From NCBI GenBank assembly GCA_021201815.1, contig JAJQEC010000122.1:1-46119 (forward strand): a DNA stretch of 46,119 bases, given 5' to 3'. How positions within the stretch are numbered: the first letter of the stretch is position 1; each line of letters begins with the position of its first letter. The stretch comes from Candidatus Azobacteroides sp. (GTDB lineage Bacteria; Bacteroidota; Bacteroidia; Bacteroidales; WRGA01). Under the pieces are notes generated by a model, which had not been told where the DNA came from, searched no databases, and saw only the letters and a program-made list of their open reading frames with translations. Positions 1 to 6,862 of the stretch are shown here, in pieces. The position numbers and the translations under genes were made by a program.

Positions 1-22
1 CATGCAAACGTACGAGGGGAGT

Positions 23-100
23 CCCTTTTGGCTTCGCCAAAAGGGGTGGGGTTTGGTAATACCAATTTCTTTCCTGGCATAGCCAAAAGGGGTGGGGTTT
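23..100. repeat. Two direct copies of a GCCAAAAGGGGTGGGG element
   Basis: The sequence GCCAAAAGGGGTGGGGTTT occurs at about 37-55 and again at about 82-100. The first copy is preceded by its own complement, so 23-45 can fold as CCCTTTTGGC-TTC-GCCAAAAGGG. Related sequence recurs at 667-738 and, degraded, at 43328-43378, which marks this as a dispersed repeat family and not a one-off hairpin. Confidence 0.6.
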
Positions 101-147
101 AGTAGTAACCATTATCTTCTTCGCTCCGCCAAAAAATCGCTTTCTCA

Positions 148-213
148 GCCGTGGGTTAACCCTTCCCCCTTTTCGTAGAAAAGGGGACTTCCCTTCAAGG
201 AAGGGAAGAGTGG
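148..213 (+). repeat. Left arm of a long inverted repeat pair
   Basis: This arm reads GCCGTGGGTTAACCCTTCCC, then a CCCCTTTT...AAAAGGGG hairpin, then CTTCCCTTC-AAG-GAAGGGAAG. The same order appears in reverse complement at 667-738. Each arm contains two small hairpins of its own. The pair encloses about 450 bp without a recognisable gene. Confidence 0.6.
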
Positions 214-420
214 CAGGTTCCCTGAAAAAACACCGCAAATACTTGACTTCCGCCTGAAAAAGCAGTATCTTTGAAATGCTGGGGACAGGGTATCAGCCAA
301 CTTATCCGCTTTGGTATAAAAAGCCCTGATGGCCTTTATCACTGCCTCCGCATTATCCGGTCAGCTCTTTTACCGGAACATCTTTTCTCTCCCGGTTAGG
401 ATTTCATCGTCCAACCAACG

Positions 421-486
421 GCAAACGTTCGCCCAACGAACGATAAACGAACGTTCAAGCGACGGTAAACGAACGCCCAACGTAGG
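421..486. repeat. Three degenerate 22-bp tandem repeats
   Basis: Units at 421-442, 443-464 and 465-486 share a core close to TAAACGAACGCCCAACG. A partial fourth unit (TTGAACGCTCAGG) may follow. The repeat is unusually rich in AACG/CGTT for this AT-rich window. No adjacent gene explains it; function unknown. Confidence 0.6.
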
Positions 487-666
487 TTGAACGCTCAGGT
501 TGCCCTTTCGATTACACGACATCGACCTATCGTTTCCATGACATTATCCGGTCATTTATACAACAATGACCAGTTGTTTATACGACTTTAGCCGGCCTTT
601 TTGAAATTTTGCCTTAGTCGAAATTCTAAACATAGTAGGAATACTTCGGTTATAGAAAAAAGTATC

Positions 667-738
667 ACCCCTCTCTTCCCTTCCATGAAGGGAAGTATCT
701 TTTGGCTTCGCCAAAAGGGGAAGGGTTAACCCACGGTT
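667..738 (-). repeat. Right arm of the long inverted repeat pair
   Basis: This is the reverse-complement partner of 148-213: CTCTTCCCTTCCATGAAGGGAAG, then CTTTTGGC-TTC-GCCAAAAG, then GGGAAGGGTTAACCCACGG. The arms match over most of their length with small differences inside the hairpin loops. Confidence 0.6.
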
Positions 739-881
739 GAAAAAGCAAAACAAAAAAGCAATAAGATTTATCTATAGAAACTAGCCGGAATCGGCATACG
801 GAAACGTTACTCTTTAGTAAATCGTTTTTACTTCCTGTAAGGAATTTTGTTCCTGCGCCAAAGGGTGAAAGTGAAAAAAAC

Positions 882-924
882 AACCGGCAGAAGTAGTATG
901 TGTTTGTTTTTACTTTTGCCGGTT
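882..924 (-). terminator. Intrinsic terminator after nuoN
   Basis: AACCGGCAGAAGTA (882-895) pairs with TACTTTTGCCGGTT (911-924) with one mismatch. On the minus strand the stem is followed by a run of seven T. It lies about 80 nt past the nuoN stop codon, so it probably ends the nuoMN transcript. Confidence 0.7.
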
Positions 925-1002
925 ATATATTTTATTTTATCATATTTCTGCTGATTGTATGGCTAAGCATTTTTCAGAGAAAAAAGGTCTTAAAAGATAA
1001 CA

Positions 1003-2427
1003 TTACATGCCAAAGCTTAATTTTTCTATATAGTTGAAGATCGGACTGATTAATCCGACAATCAGAATACCTATTACACAAATAACCAGTGAAAGACGGT
1101 TGTATGCATCTGTTTTAAATGTGCCGATCGGTTCTTCGCTTTTATTAATAAACATTGCTTTTATCGGTAACAAATAATAATACAGAGAAATAATCGTATT
1201 TAATAAAGCAATGAAAACAATCACGTAATGACCTTGTTCCGCTGCTGCAAAGAAAATGAAAAACTTGCTGAAAAATCCTACAAAGAAAGGAATTCCTCCT
1301 AAGGAGAAAAGAGACAACATAAGTGTTAAACTTAGCTTGGGATTTGTCTGGTATAATCCGTTGTAGTCGGAGATATTTAATTTTCCTGTTTTAGCCTCTA
1401 TGGCTGAAATTACTCCGAATGCTGCAAAGTTGGAGAATAAATAAGCCAGGATATAGAACACAATAGTTGCCATTCCCATCTGGGTTCCTGCCAACACACC
1501 TAATATAATGTATCCTGCCTGGGAGATAGAGGAAAAAGCAAGAAAGCGTTTGAGATTATTCTGACGAATTGCAAACAGGTTTCCTACGGTAATGGTGATG
1601 ACAATGATCCAGTTGAAAATATGCATCCATTCTACAGCCAGATTTGAAAATACCTTAAACATCAGTATGCATAGTACAAATGCTGCCGAACCTTTGGATA
1701 TTACGGATAAGTAAGCCGTAACAGGTGTGGGTGCTCCTTCGTAAACATCTGCGGTCCATAGATGAAAAGGCACAAGAGAAATTTTAAAAAACATACCGGC
1801 AAGGAAAAATACCATTCCCAGTAATACCATGGAATTTGTTGCTGTCAGGAGAGGAGCTATTTCTGTGAAATACATAGCCCCTGTAGCTCCGTACAACATA
1901 GAAATACCATACAACATAATTCCGGATGAAAATGCTGCTGTAAGAATATATTTTGCTCCTGCTTCTGCCGAGTGATGCTTGTATTTGTCGAAAGCAACCA
2001 GAGTAGCCAAAGGAATAGAAGCCGTTTCCAGTCCGATATAAAAAATAAGGAAATGTCCGGAAGATATCATCAGGTACATTCCGAATAAAGTAAACATGGT
2101 GATAATAAAGAATTCTCCGCGTTTGAATACCGTATCTTCCGCTTTCAACCATGCATTGGTCTGAAGGAACATAAGAAGAACACCTATATTCAGGATATTT
2201 TTAACGAGAATATGTATTCCATCTGTCACATACATTCCTTCGAATACGGTTCCGGTAGCGGCCGGGAAGAATCCGTATGCCGTGTGCAGAGCAAACAATA
2301 GACAGGCTACAGGTTGGAAATATTGTCTGGTCTTTGCCGATGCGAACAAATCATATATCAGGAGAATGACGAATACCACTACCAATGATATTTCGTGCCG
2401 CATCAATAAAAAATTACTTAAATCCAT
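1003..2427 (-). CDS. nuoN: NADH-quinone oxidoreductase subunit N
   Basis: Membrane-arm, antiporter-like subunit of respiratory complex I, which couples quinone reduction to ion translocation across the inner membrane. The 474-residue protein is hydrophobic throughout, with the 13-14 helices expected of the proton-conducting transporter family. Family-typical stretches include the N-terminal MRHEISLVVVF, a membrane Glu in FYIGLETASIPL (about 130-141), the SLVPFHLWTADVYEGAPTPV segment and FLAFSSISQAGYIILG. Length fits NuoN of Bacteroidales. It follows nuoM by 62 nt on the same strand and presumably shares its transcript. No frameshift or truncation is seen. No other nuo gene lies downstream; the DNA beyond it is repeats. 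Confidence 0.95.
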   Translation of the reverse strand: MDLSNFLLMRHEISLVVVFVILLIYDLFASAKTRQYFQPVACLLFALHTAYGFFPAATGTVFEGMYVTDGIHILVKNILNIGVLLMFLQTNAWLKAEDTVFKRGEFFIITMFTLFGMYLMISSGHFLIFYIGLETASIPLATLVAFDKYKHHSAEAGAKYILTAAFSSGIMLYGISMLYGATGAMYFTEIAPLLTATNSMVLLGMVFFLAGMFFKISLVPFHLWTADVYEGAPTPVTAYLSVISKGSAAFVLCILMFKVFSNLAVEWMHIFNWIIVITITVGNLFAIRQNNLKRFLAFSSISQAGYIILGVLAGTQMGMATIVFYILAYLFSNFAAFGVISAIEAKTGKLNISDYNGLYQTNPKLSLTLMLSLFSLGGIPFFVGFFSKFFIFFAAAEQGHYVIVFIALLNTIISLYYYLLPIKAMFINKSEEPIGTFKTDAYNRLSLVICVIGILIVGLISPIFNYIEKLSFGM

Positions 2428-2489
2428 TTTTCTGAAAATTAAGAAAAAGTCTTATTTATTTTTATAAAGTAATGTCTGTCTTATTTGGT

Positions 2490-3989
2490 TTACAGGAATA
2501 AGACCCCTCGTTTGAAAGCAAGGAAACTTTCCCGTATCAAGTCATTCAGCCAGAACGGTGCAATTCCTATACCAGCGATACATATAATCAGTACAACCAA
2601 CGGTATTTTTTCATACCAGGTTGCGTCTGTCAGTGCAAGGTGTTTTTTATTTTGTACTTCGCCATAAAGTATCTTTCCTACTACTCTCAGGATATATACC
2701 GCAGTAATTACAATAGAGGAACATGCCATAATGGTTAATGCTCTGCGGAAGGTGCTGGCGCCTTTTTGGAACGCACCGAAGAAAATAGACATTTCGGAAA
2801 CGAAACCACTCAATCCGGGTAATCCGAGTGAAGCCAAACCGGCAATTACATAGCAGACCGAGAGGAAGGGCATGACCTTCATTAAGCCGGATAATTCCCT
2901 AATATCCCTGGTATGTGTTCTTCCGTATATCATTCCGATCAGGGCAAAGAAAAGAGCGGTCATCAATCCATGAGATAACATTTGAAGGACTGCACCGGTC
3001 ATAGCCGTTTGTGTCAGGAATAAAATAGCAAATAATACCAGGCCGCAATGGCTGACAGAGGAATAGGCATTAATATATTTGAGATCGGTCTGAACAACTG
3101 CACTGAAAGCTCCGTACAATACACTGATGGTGGTAAGAATAACAAAAATCCATCCCAATTCATGAGCTGCTTCCGGCAACAGGTAAATAGCTATTCTAAA
3201 ACATCCATAACCTCCTAATTTCATTAATACTCCTGCATGAAGCATGGATACTGCCGTAGGTGCTGAAGCGTGACCGTCCGGAGACCATGTGTGGAAGGGA
3301 AATAAAGCACCCAGTACTCCGAATCCCAGGAAAACGACAGGAAATAACCAGAGCTGTGCTTCTACCGGCACATAATGATTGGCAATTTCCAGAATATTCA
3401 TGGTCAGTTGTCCTCCTTCCGGAGCAGAATGGAAATAAATACCGAGAATGCCGATTAAAATAAAGGCCGAGCCCCCCATAAGCATTAATGTCAGCTTCAT
3501 GGCAGAGTATTCCTTGCGGCCGCTTCCCCATATTCCGATCAGTAAATACATGGGAATAAGGGCAATTTCGTAAAACATAAACATGGTAAACATGTCTACC
3601 GATATAAAGAACCCGAATACTCCTACGGAAAGCAGGAGGTACCAGAGGAAAAATTCTTTTGTCAACGGCTGCATGTTCCATGAGGCAAATACTCCGGTGA
3701 AAACAATAACCGCCGAAAGCAGAATCATTGCTACCGAAATACCGTCAACCCCTACTGCGTAACAGATATTCATAGGTGCAAACCAAACAGTACTTGCAGT
3801 AAATAACATGTCACTGGTATTTCCCGCATTTCTTTCTGCCATAAACAGGAAAACCAGAGCGATGGCTCCAGCCAGAAGAACAGACGAGCCGGTTACCATA
3901 ACGGTCCGGATTTGGTTCATATTCCGGCACGGTACCAGAAATACCATCATGAGGAGTGGAATGAGGACAAATAACGATAGAAAATTCAT
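2490..3989 (-). CDS. nuoM: NADH-quinone oxidoreductase subunit M
   Basis: Antiporter-like membrane subunit of complex I, next to NuoL and NuoN in the membrane arm. Visible family marks are the conserved helix Glu in MFMFYEIALIPMYLLIGIWG, the LFPFHTWSPDGHASAPTAVS segment and the Lys in LHAGVLMKLGGYG. I chose the ATG at 3989 (MNFLSLFVLIPLL, 499 residues). An in-frame ATG 57 nt further upstream would place the coding start in the -33 box of a good promoter (4018-4047), so it is unlikely to be used. In most Bacteroidales nuoM sits inside the nuoA-N operon; here the gene upstream is DUF4293 on the opposite strand, so nuoL is not adjacent. Confidence 0.95.
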   Translation of the reverse strand: MNFLSLFVLIPLLMMVFLVPCRNMNQIRTVMVTGSSVLLAGAIALVFLFMAERNAGNTSDMLFTASTVWFAPMNICYAVGVDGISVAMILLSAVIVFTGVFASWNMQPLTKEFFLWYLLLSVGVFGFFISVDMFTMFMFYEIALIPMYLLIGIWGSGRKEYSAMKLTLMLMGGSAFILIGILGIYFHSAPEGGQLTMNILEIANHYVPVEAQLWLFPVVFLGFGVLGALFPFHTWSPDGHASAPTAVSMLHAGVLMKLGGYGCFRIAIYLLPEAAHELGWIFVILTTISVLYGAFSAVVQTDLKYINAYSSVSHCGLVLFAILFLTQTAMTGAVLQMLSHGLMTALFFALIGMIYGRTHTRDIRELSGLMKVMPFLSVCYVIAGLASLGLPGLSGFVSEMSIFFGAFQKGASTFRRALTIMACSSIVITAVYILRVVGKILYGEVQNKKHLALTDATWYEKIPLVVLIICIAGIGIAPFWLNDLIRESFLAFKRGVLFL

Positions 3990-4017
3990 ATCAAATCTGC
4001 TTATTTTTTTGACGGCA

Positions 4018-4047
4018 CAAAGGTAAAAATTTACCTTAGAATGCAAA
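4018..4047 (-). promoter_or_regulatory. Bacteroidota-type promoter of nuoM
   Basis: On the minus strand TTTG (4047-4044), an 18-nt spacer, then TACCTTTG (4025-4018) match the Bacteroidota TTTG / TAnnTTTG consensus. The predicted transcript would begin near 4011, about 20 nt before the chosen nuoM ATG. Confidence 0.7.
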
Positions 4048-4193
4048 CTCCTTTTTCCTTTAAATTCTATATTTTTTCAAAACATTTTTTCTCTTAAAGT
4101 GTTATTTGCAGAATAGACGGGAATTAATTACTTTCGTATCCTTTTTCGGGAAATGTTAAATATACACAGTTGAATTTAAATAATTAATTGATT

Positions 4194-4622
4194 ATGCTTC
4201 AAAGAGTACAAACGTTATATTTGTTAGGGGCGATTGTCTGCCTGATGCTGGCTTTTGTTTTCCCTTTTTTTCAGATGGAGTCGTCTGTGTCCGGATTTGA
4301 TATTATTCAGAATATTCGTGCCGGCAATGATCCTGTTTTAGCAGGTGTATTAGGTGTCGGAATTTTATTGAGTATAATTACTCTCTTTCTTTTTAAGAAC
4401 AGAAATTTACAGGTGAAGTTACTGTGGTTGGTCAATTTGTTGATCCTGGCATTTTATGGATTGGCAAGTGCTTTTTATTTTTTTACTTTTTCTCCCTTTG
4501 TATTGGAAAATGTGAAGATAGGAGTTGTATTTCCGATTATTACTTTTATCCTGAATTTATTGGCTATCCGGTTTATCAAAAAAGATGAAGCGTTAATAAA
4601 GTCGTTGAACCGAATAAGATAA
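4194..4622 (+). CDS. DUF4293-family four-helix membrane protein
   Basis: Small inner-membrane protein of 142 residues with four evident hydrophobic helices (about 8-26, 50-66, 77-98 and 105-126) and a basic C-terminus. The N-terminus MLQRVQTLYLLGA and the overall shape match the Bacteroidota-specific DUF4293 family, whose function is unknown. I chose the ATG at 4194; a TTG two codons upstream is the only in-frame alternative nearby. It is divergent from nuoM, with 204 bp between start codons, and is followed at once by a strong terminator, so it appears to be a single-gene unit. Confidence 0.8.
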   Translation: MLQRVQTLYLLGAIVCLMLAFVFPFFQMESSVSGFDIIQNIRAGNDPVLAGVLGVGILLSIITLFLFKNRNLQVKLLWLVNLLILAFYGLASAFYFFTFSPFVLENVKIGVVFPIITFILNLLAIRFIKKDEALIKSLNRIR

Positions 4623-4642
4623 TTTCGTTATATAATAAGTGA

Positions 4643-4678
4643 AAAAATCCGTCAATGAACTCTTATTGACGGATTTTT
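4643..4678 (+). terminator. Terminator after the DUF4293 gene
   Basis: AAAAATCCGTCAAT (4643-4656) and ATTGACGGATTTTT (4665-4678) form a perfect 14-bp stem with an 8-nt loop, flanked by A- and T-runs. It starts about 20 nt past the stop codon and could work in both directions. Confidence 0.85.
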
Positions 4679-4704
4679 CGTTTTAAATTATTTTTTTGAG
4701 CGCT

Positions 4705-4905
4705 TTATAAAGATTTTACCGGAATATAGATATCTATCATAGCTTTCTTTTCAGGATGAGCGGTGTAGTCATTGTAGTATACTTCATACTTACATTTATC
4801 ACTTTTTCGGATTCACTTTCTGTAACCCTCTGTCTATTCATATTTTCTTGCTAAATGCCAGTTAAATACCAATTGGGAGAAATTGCCAAGGATAGCCTGA
4901 GTTGA
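4705..4905 (-). pseudogene. Decayed end of a GyrI-like / AraC effector-binding domain gene
   Basis: Read on the minus strand from 4905 to the TAA at 4705-4707, one frame gives a C-terminal domain tail: an FSQLVFNWHLARKYE helix, then EGYRK, then YEVYYNDYTAHPEKKAMIDI followed by YIPVK. This matches the end of GyrI-like small-molecule-binding domains (pattern gYe...YEvYyND...hPe...DiYiPV). Two in-frame stops interrupt it (TAG at 4834-4836, TGA at 4813-4815), and no intact upstream portion remains because the minus-strand terminator of the next unit abuts it. I infer a gene remnant that has lost its N-terminal part. Such proteins are usually ligand sensors or stand-alone binding proteins. Confidence 0.65.
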
Positions 4906-4910
4906 TAAAA

Positions 4911-4944
4911 AATATCCGGTATTATTAGAATGGTACCGGATATT
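4911..4944 (-). terminator. Terminator of the GT-C glycosyltransferase gene
   Basis: AATATCCGGTA (4911-4921) pairs perfectly with TACCGGATATT (4934-4944). On the minus strand the stem runs into a T-run. It lies about 40 nt past the stop of the gene at 4987-6543. Confidence 0.8.
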
Positions 4945-4986
4945 TTATATTTATAAATAACTAAGTGTTCATTACTTTATATATCT

Positions 4987-6543
4987 TCATTCGTTTTCTC
5001 CGAATTTCTCAATGGCTTTTTTTCTTTCAAATTTCAATAAATAAGTATCGGGTTTTTGAAGATGCCAGGCAACAGGAAATAGTTCCATATTTTCCTGAAT
5101 CGCCGAATAAAGATAGCGTGGAGTGGATCCATATCCGAGTTGTTCCAGGATAACATAATCTACATTCTTTTTGATAAGGTCTTTAATTACTTCATTCGGG
5201 TCTGTGCTGTAGAGATAGTTGGTTGCATAGATCTTTGGAGCATAATAGCCGAATAATTCGGGTTTCCGACAACAGCATATTGTTCCTTCCGGAAGCTGCT
5301 TCTGCATTTCCCTTGCAATGGCAAAATAATTTTCGTACGCATTCGGATAGGGTTCTTTTGCCCTTTCGGCTTCGGCTTTTACCGGCGAGATCATCATAAA
5401 GGCTAATAGCAACAAGCTATAGGGTAGGGAATAGGAAAATTTGCTTTCTTTTTTTACTACCCACTTTCTTATCAAACAATATAACCCGATGTAAAAACCG
5501 GCAAATAATAATGGAATAAGGGGAATAATATAACGGCTTTCATTTCCGGTAGTGCCGATGATAACCATGATAATGCTTCCGATCAAATAAGCAATTACTC
5601 CCCATCTGATCGTCTGTAAACGCCAGGCTCCGTAAAAAATAACTGCCAAGAGTAATATTCCGATTAAAATACCTCCTGTTCCGGATGGATTTGCATAATC
5701 TATATTCCAGAAAGGAAATAATACATCTTTGCAGCCTTTGATAATGGCTTCGTCGAAATTTTTAGCCAGCTTAGCTATTAAATCTCCGACAGAATTTATC
5801 GTGCCTTCTTCCGGACGCCAGTGATTCACTGATAATATGGCATCTACGTACCGGGATTCGGAATTAATATTTCTATTTCGGAAAAACCAGGGCAGCATTA
5901 AAAGGATAGTACCTCCGAGAAATCCGAGAGATTGTTTCCATTCTTTTTTCATGAGGAAAAATACCAAAGCTCCGAATATCATTGCCAGCCCAACTGCTCT
6001 TACATAATAGGAAGCAACGGCTGAAAGGATACTCACGTAAAACCAGGGTGATTTCCAGAAAGGGTGCGGGTTTTTCAACCGGTAACGATGTAAACAGTAT
6101 AAACAAAGAATAGTAAGAAACATAAACAGCATTTCGGACATAACAATATTTGAGAAATGCAGTAGGCGAGGAGAGAAGATGGGTAACAGGCTGACAACAA
6201 AAGCCAATGGTATATTCTGTGTAGTATTTTTAACTATTTTATAAATCAAAACAAGGCTTCCCAGGAACAGCATGCCATTCAATATTTTGAAAAATATCAG
6301 GCTATGAATTCCGAATAACATGAAAAACGAAAGGAAAAAGGGATAGCCGGGAGGAAAATGTGTTTCCGGTTTTACACCATTAGGGGAAATATTATTATAA
6401 CCAAAACCACTGGAAATGTTTTCTGCTAATCGTAAATACCGGGTATTATCTCCGTTCAGATCAAGTTTACTATTGAACGTAAACACATATACAATAATAA
6501 AAATAATGGTCAGCAGAATAAGAGGGATATAAGTGCGTTTCAT
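4987..6543 (-). CDS. GT-C glycosyltransferase, family 39-like membrane protein
   Basis: Integral membrane glycosyltransferase of the PMT/ArnT-like (GT39, PMT_2) class, which moves sugars from polyprenyl-phosphate donors to acceptors outside the inner membrane. The 518-residue protein has an N-terminal helix, then a first extracytoplasmic loop with LNGDNTRYL (Asp32, the usual catalytic acid position of GT-C enzymes) and a HFPPGYPF stretch, then about ten more helices and a soluble C-terminal domain from about residue 395 (YPNAYENYFAIAREM...). Acceptor and donor cannot be told. It stands alone with its own promoter-like element and terminator; the neighbours are unrelated. The family call is firm, the exact substrate unknown. 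Confidence 0.8.
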   Translation of the reverse strand: MKRTYIPLILLTIIFIIVYVFTFNSKLDLNGDNTRYLRLAENISSGFGYNNISPNGVKPETHFPPGYPFFLSFFMLFGIHSLIFFKILNGMLFLGSLVLIYKIVKNTTQNIPLAFVVSLLPIFSPRLLHFSNIVMSEMLFMFLTILCLYCLHRYRLKNPHPFWKSPWFYVSILSAVASYYVRAVGLAMIFGALVFFLMKKEWKQSLGFLGGTILLMLPWFFRNRNINSESRYVDAILSVNHWRPEEGTINSVGDLIAKLAKNFDEAIIKGCKDVLFPFWNIDYANPSGTGGILIGILLLAVIFYGAWRLQTIRWGVIAYLIGSIIMVIIGTTGNESRYIIPLIPLLFAGFYIGLYCLIRKWVVKKESKFSYSLPYSLLLLAFMMISPVKAEAERAKEPYPNAYENYFAIAREMQKQLPEGTICCCRKPELFGYYAPKIYATNYLYSTDPNEVIKDLIKKNVDYVILEQLGYGSTPRYLYSAIQENMELFPVAWHLQKPDTYLLKFERKKAIEKFGENE

Positions 6544-6589
6544 TCCGGAAAAATTATGGTTCTAAATATTATATTCCATACAGAAGATG

Positions 6590-6597
6590 CAAAAGTA
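6590..6597 (-). promoter_or_regulatory. -7 element upstream of the GT-C gene
   Basis: TACTTTTG on the minus strand matches TAnnTTTG, with a TTTC 18 nt upstream in place of the -33 TTTG. The coding start is about 47 nt downstream. Confidence 0.5.
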
Positions 6598-6691
6598 AAT
6601 ATTTAGAACTGTTTCTGAAAATTATCCCTCTGTTTTTCTTTTATAAATCCTATAGGATATGTTTTATAAAAAGGAAAAAATAATTATAAAA

Positions 6692-6724
6692 AAAGAACAG
6701 TAAGATAACTTCTTACTGTTCTTT
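6692..6724 (-). terminator. Terminator after rpsA
   Basis: AAAGAACAGTAAG (6692-6704) and CTTACTGTTCTTT (6712-6724) form a perfect 13-bp stem with a 7-nt loop. On the minus strand a run of T follows. It is placed correctly for a transcript whose reading frame ends at 6787, the restored rpsA stop. Confidence 0.85.
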
Positions 6725-6786
6725 AATAAAATCTATATAATCTGTGAAGATTATTCGGAAGTTTTCAGAAATATTTCCTTCTTTCC

Positions 6787-6862
6787 TTATTCATTATTGC
6801 TGTTATCAGAAAGCTTTTCTTTCAAAGCAGCCAGTTCCTCGATATCTCCTAATGAGTTTTTT
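6787..6862 (-). other. Out-of-frame C-terminal tail of ribosomal protein S1
   Basis: Directly after the visible rpsA frame, the -1 frame continues as NSLGDIEELAALKEKLSDNS then NNE and a stop at 6787-6789. This looks like the genuine end of Bacteroidales S1 (an LGDI...LAALKEKL tail). The switch occurs in a run of six A (minus strand, 6857-6862); seven A would join the frames. See the rpsA entry and the finding. Confidence 0.7.

Larger units (their letters stand above)
1..1002. other. Gene-free, repeat-rich stretch
   Basis: No convincing gene was found in this 1-kb stretch. Short open frames exist on the minus strand but run through the repeats listed separately and lack recognisable domains. 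The stretch holds two short direct GCCAAAAGGGGTGGGGTTT elements, a pair of facing inverted repeats (148-213 and 667-738), a degenerate 22-bp tandem repeat (421-486), two copies of a TTATCCGG motif (near 351 and 542) and, at its right end, the nuoN terminator. It looks like a landing zone for small non-autonomous repeats. Confidence 0.6.

Noticed and set aside
145..342. 65-codon minus-strand frame near the window start
   Set aside because: Its first half looks protein-like, but it ends within the inverted-repeat arm and no family was recognised.
421..486. CRISPR array
   Set aside because: The repeat units are contiguous without unique spacers, and no cas genes are present.
3990..4046. Longer start for nuoM
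   Set aside because: The upstream ATG lies in the -33 box of the likely nuoM promoter and the added residues are not family-like.
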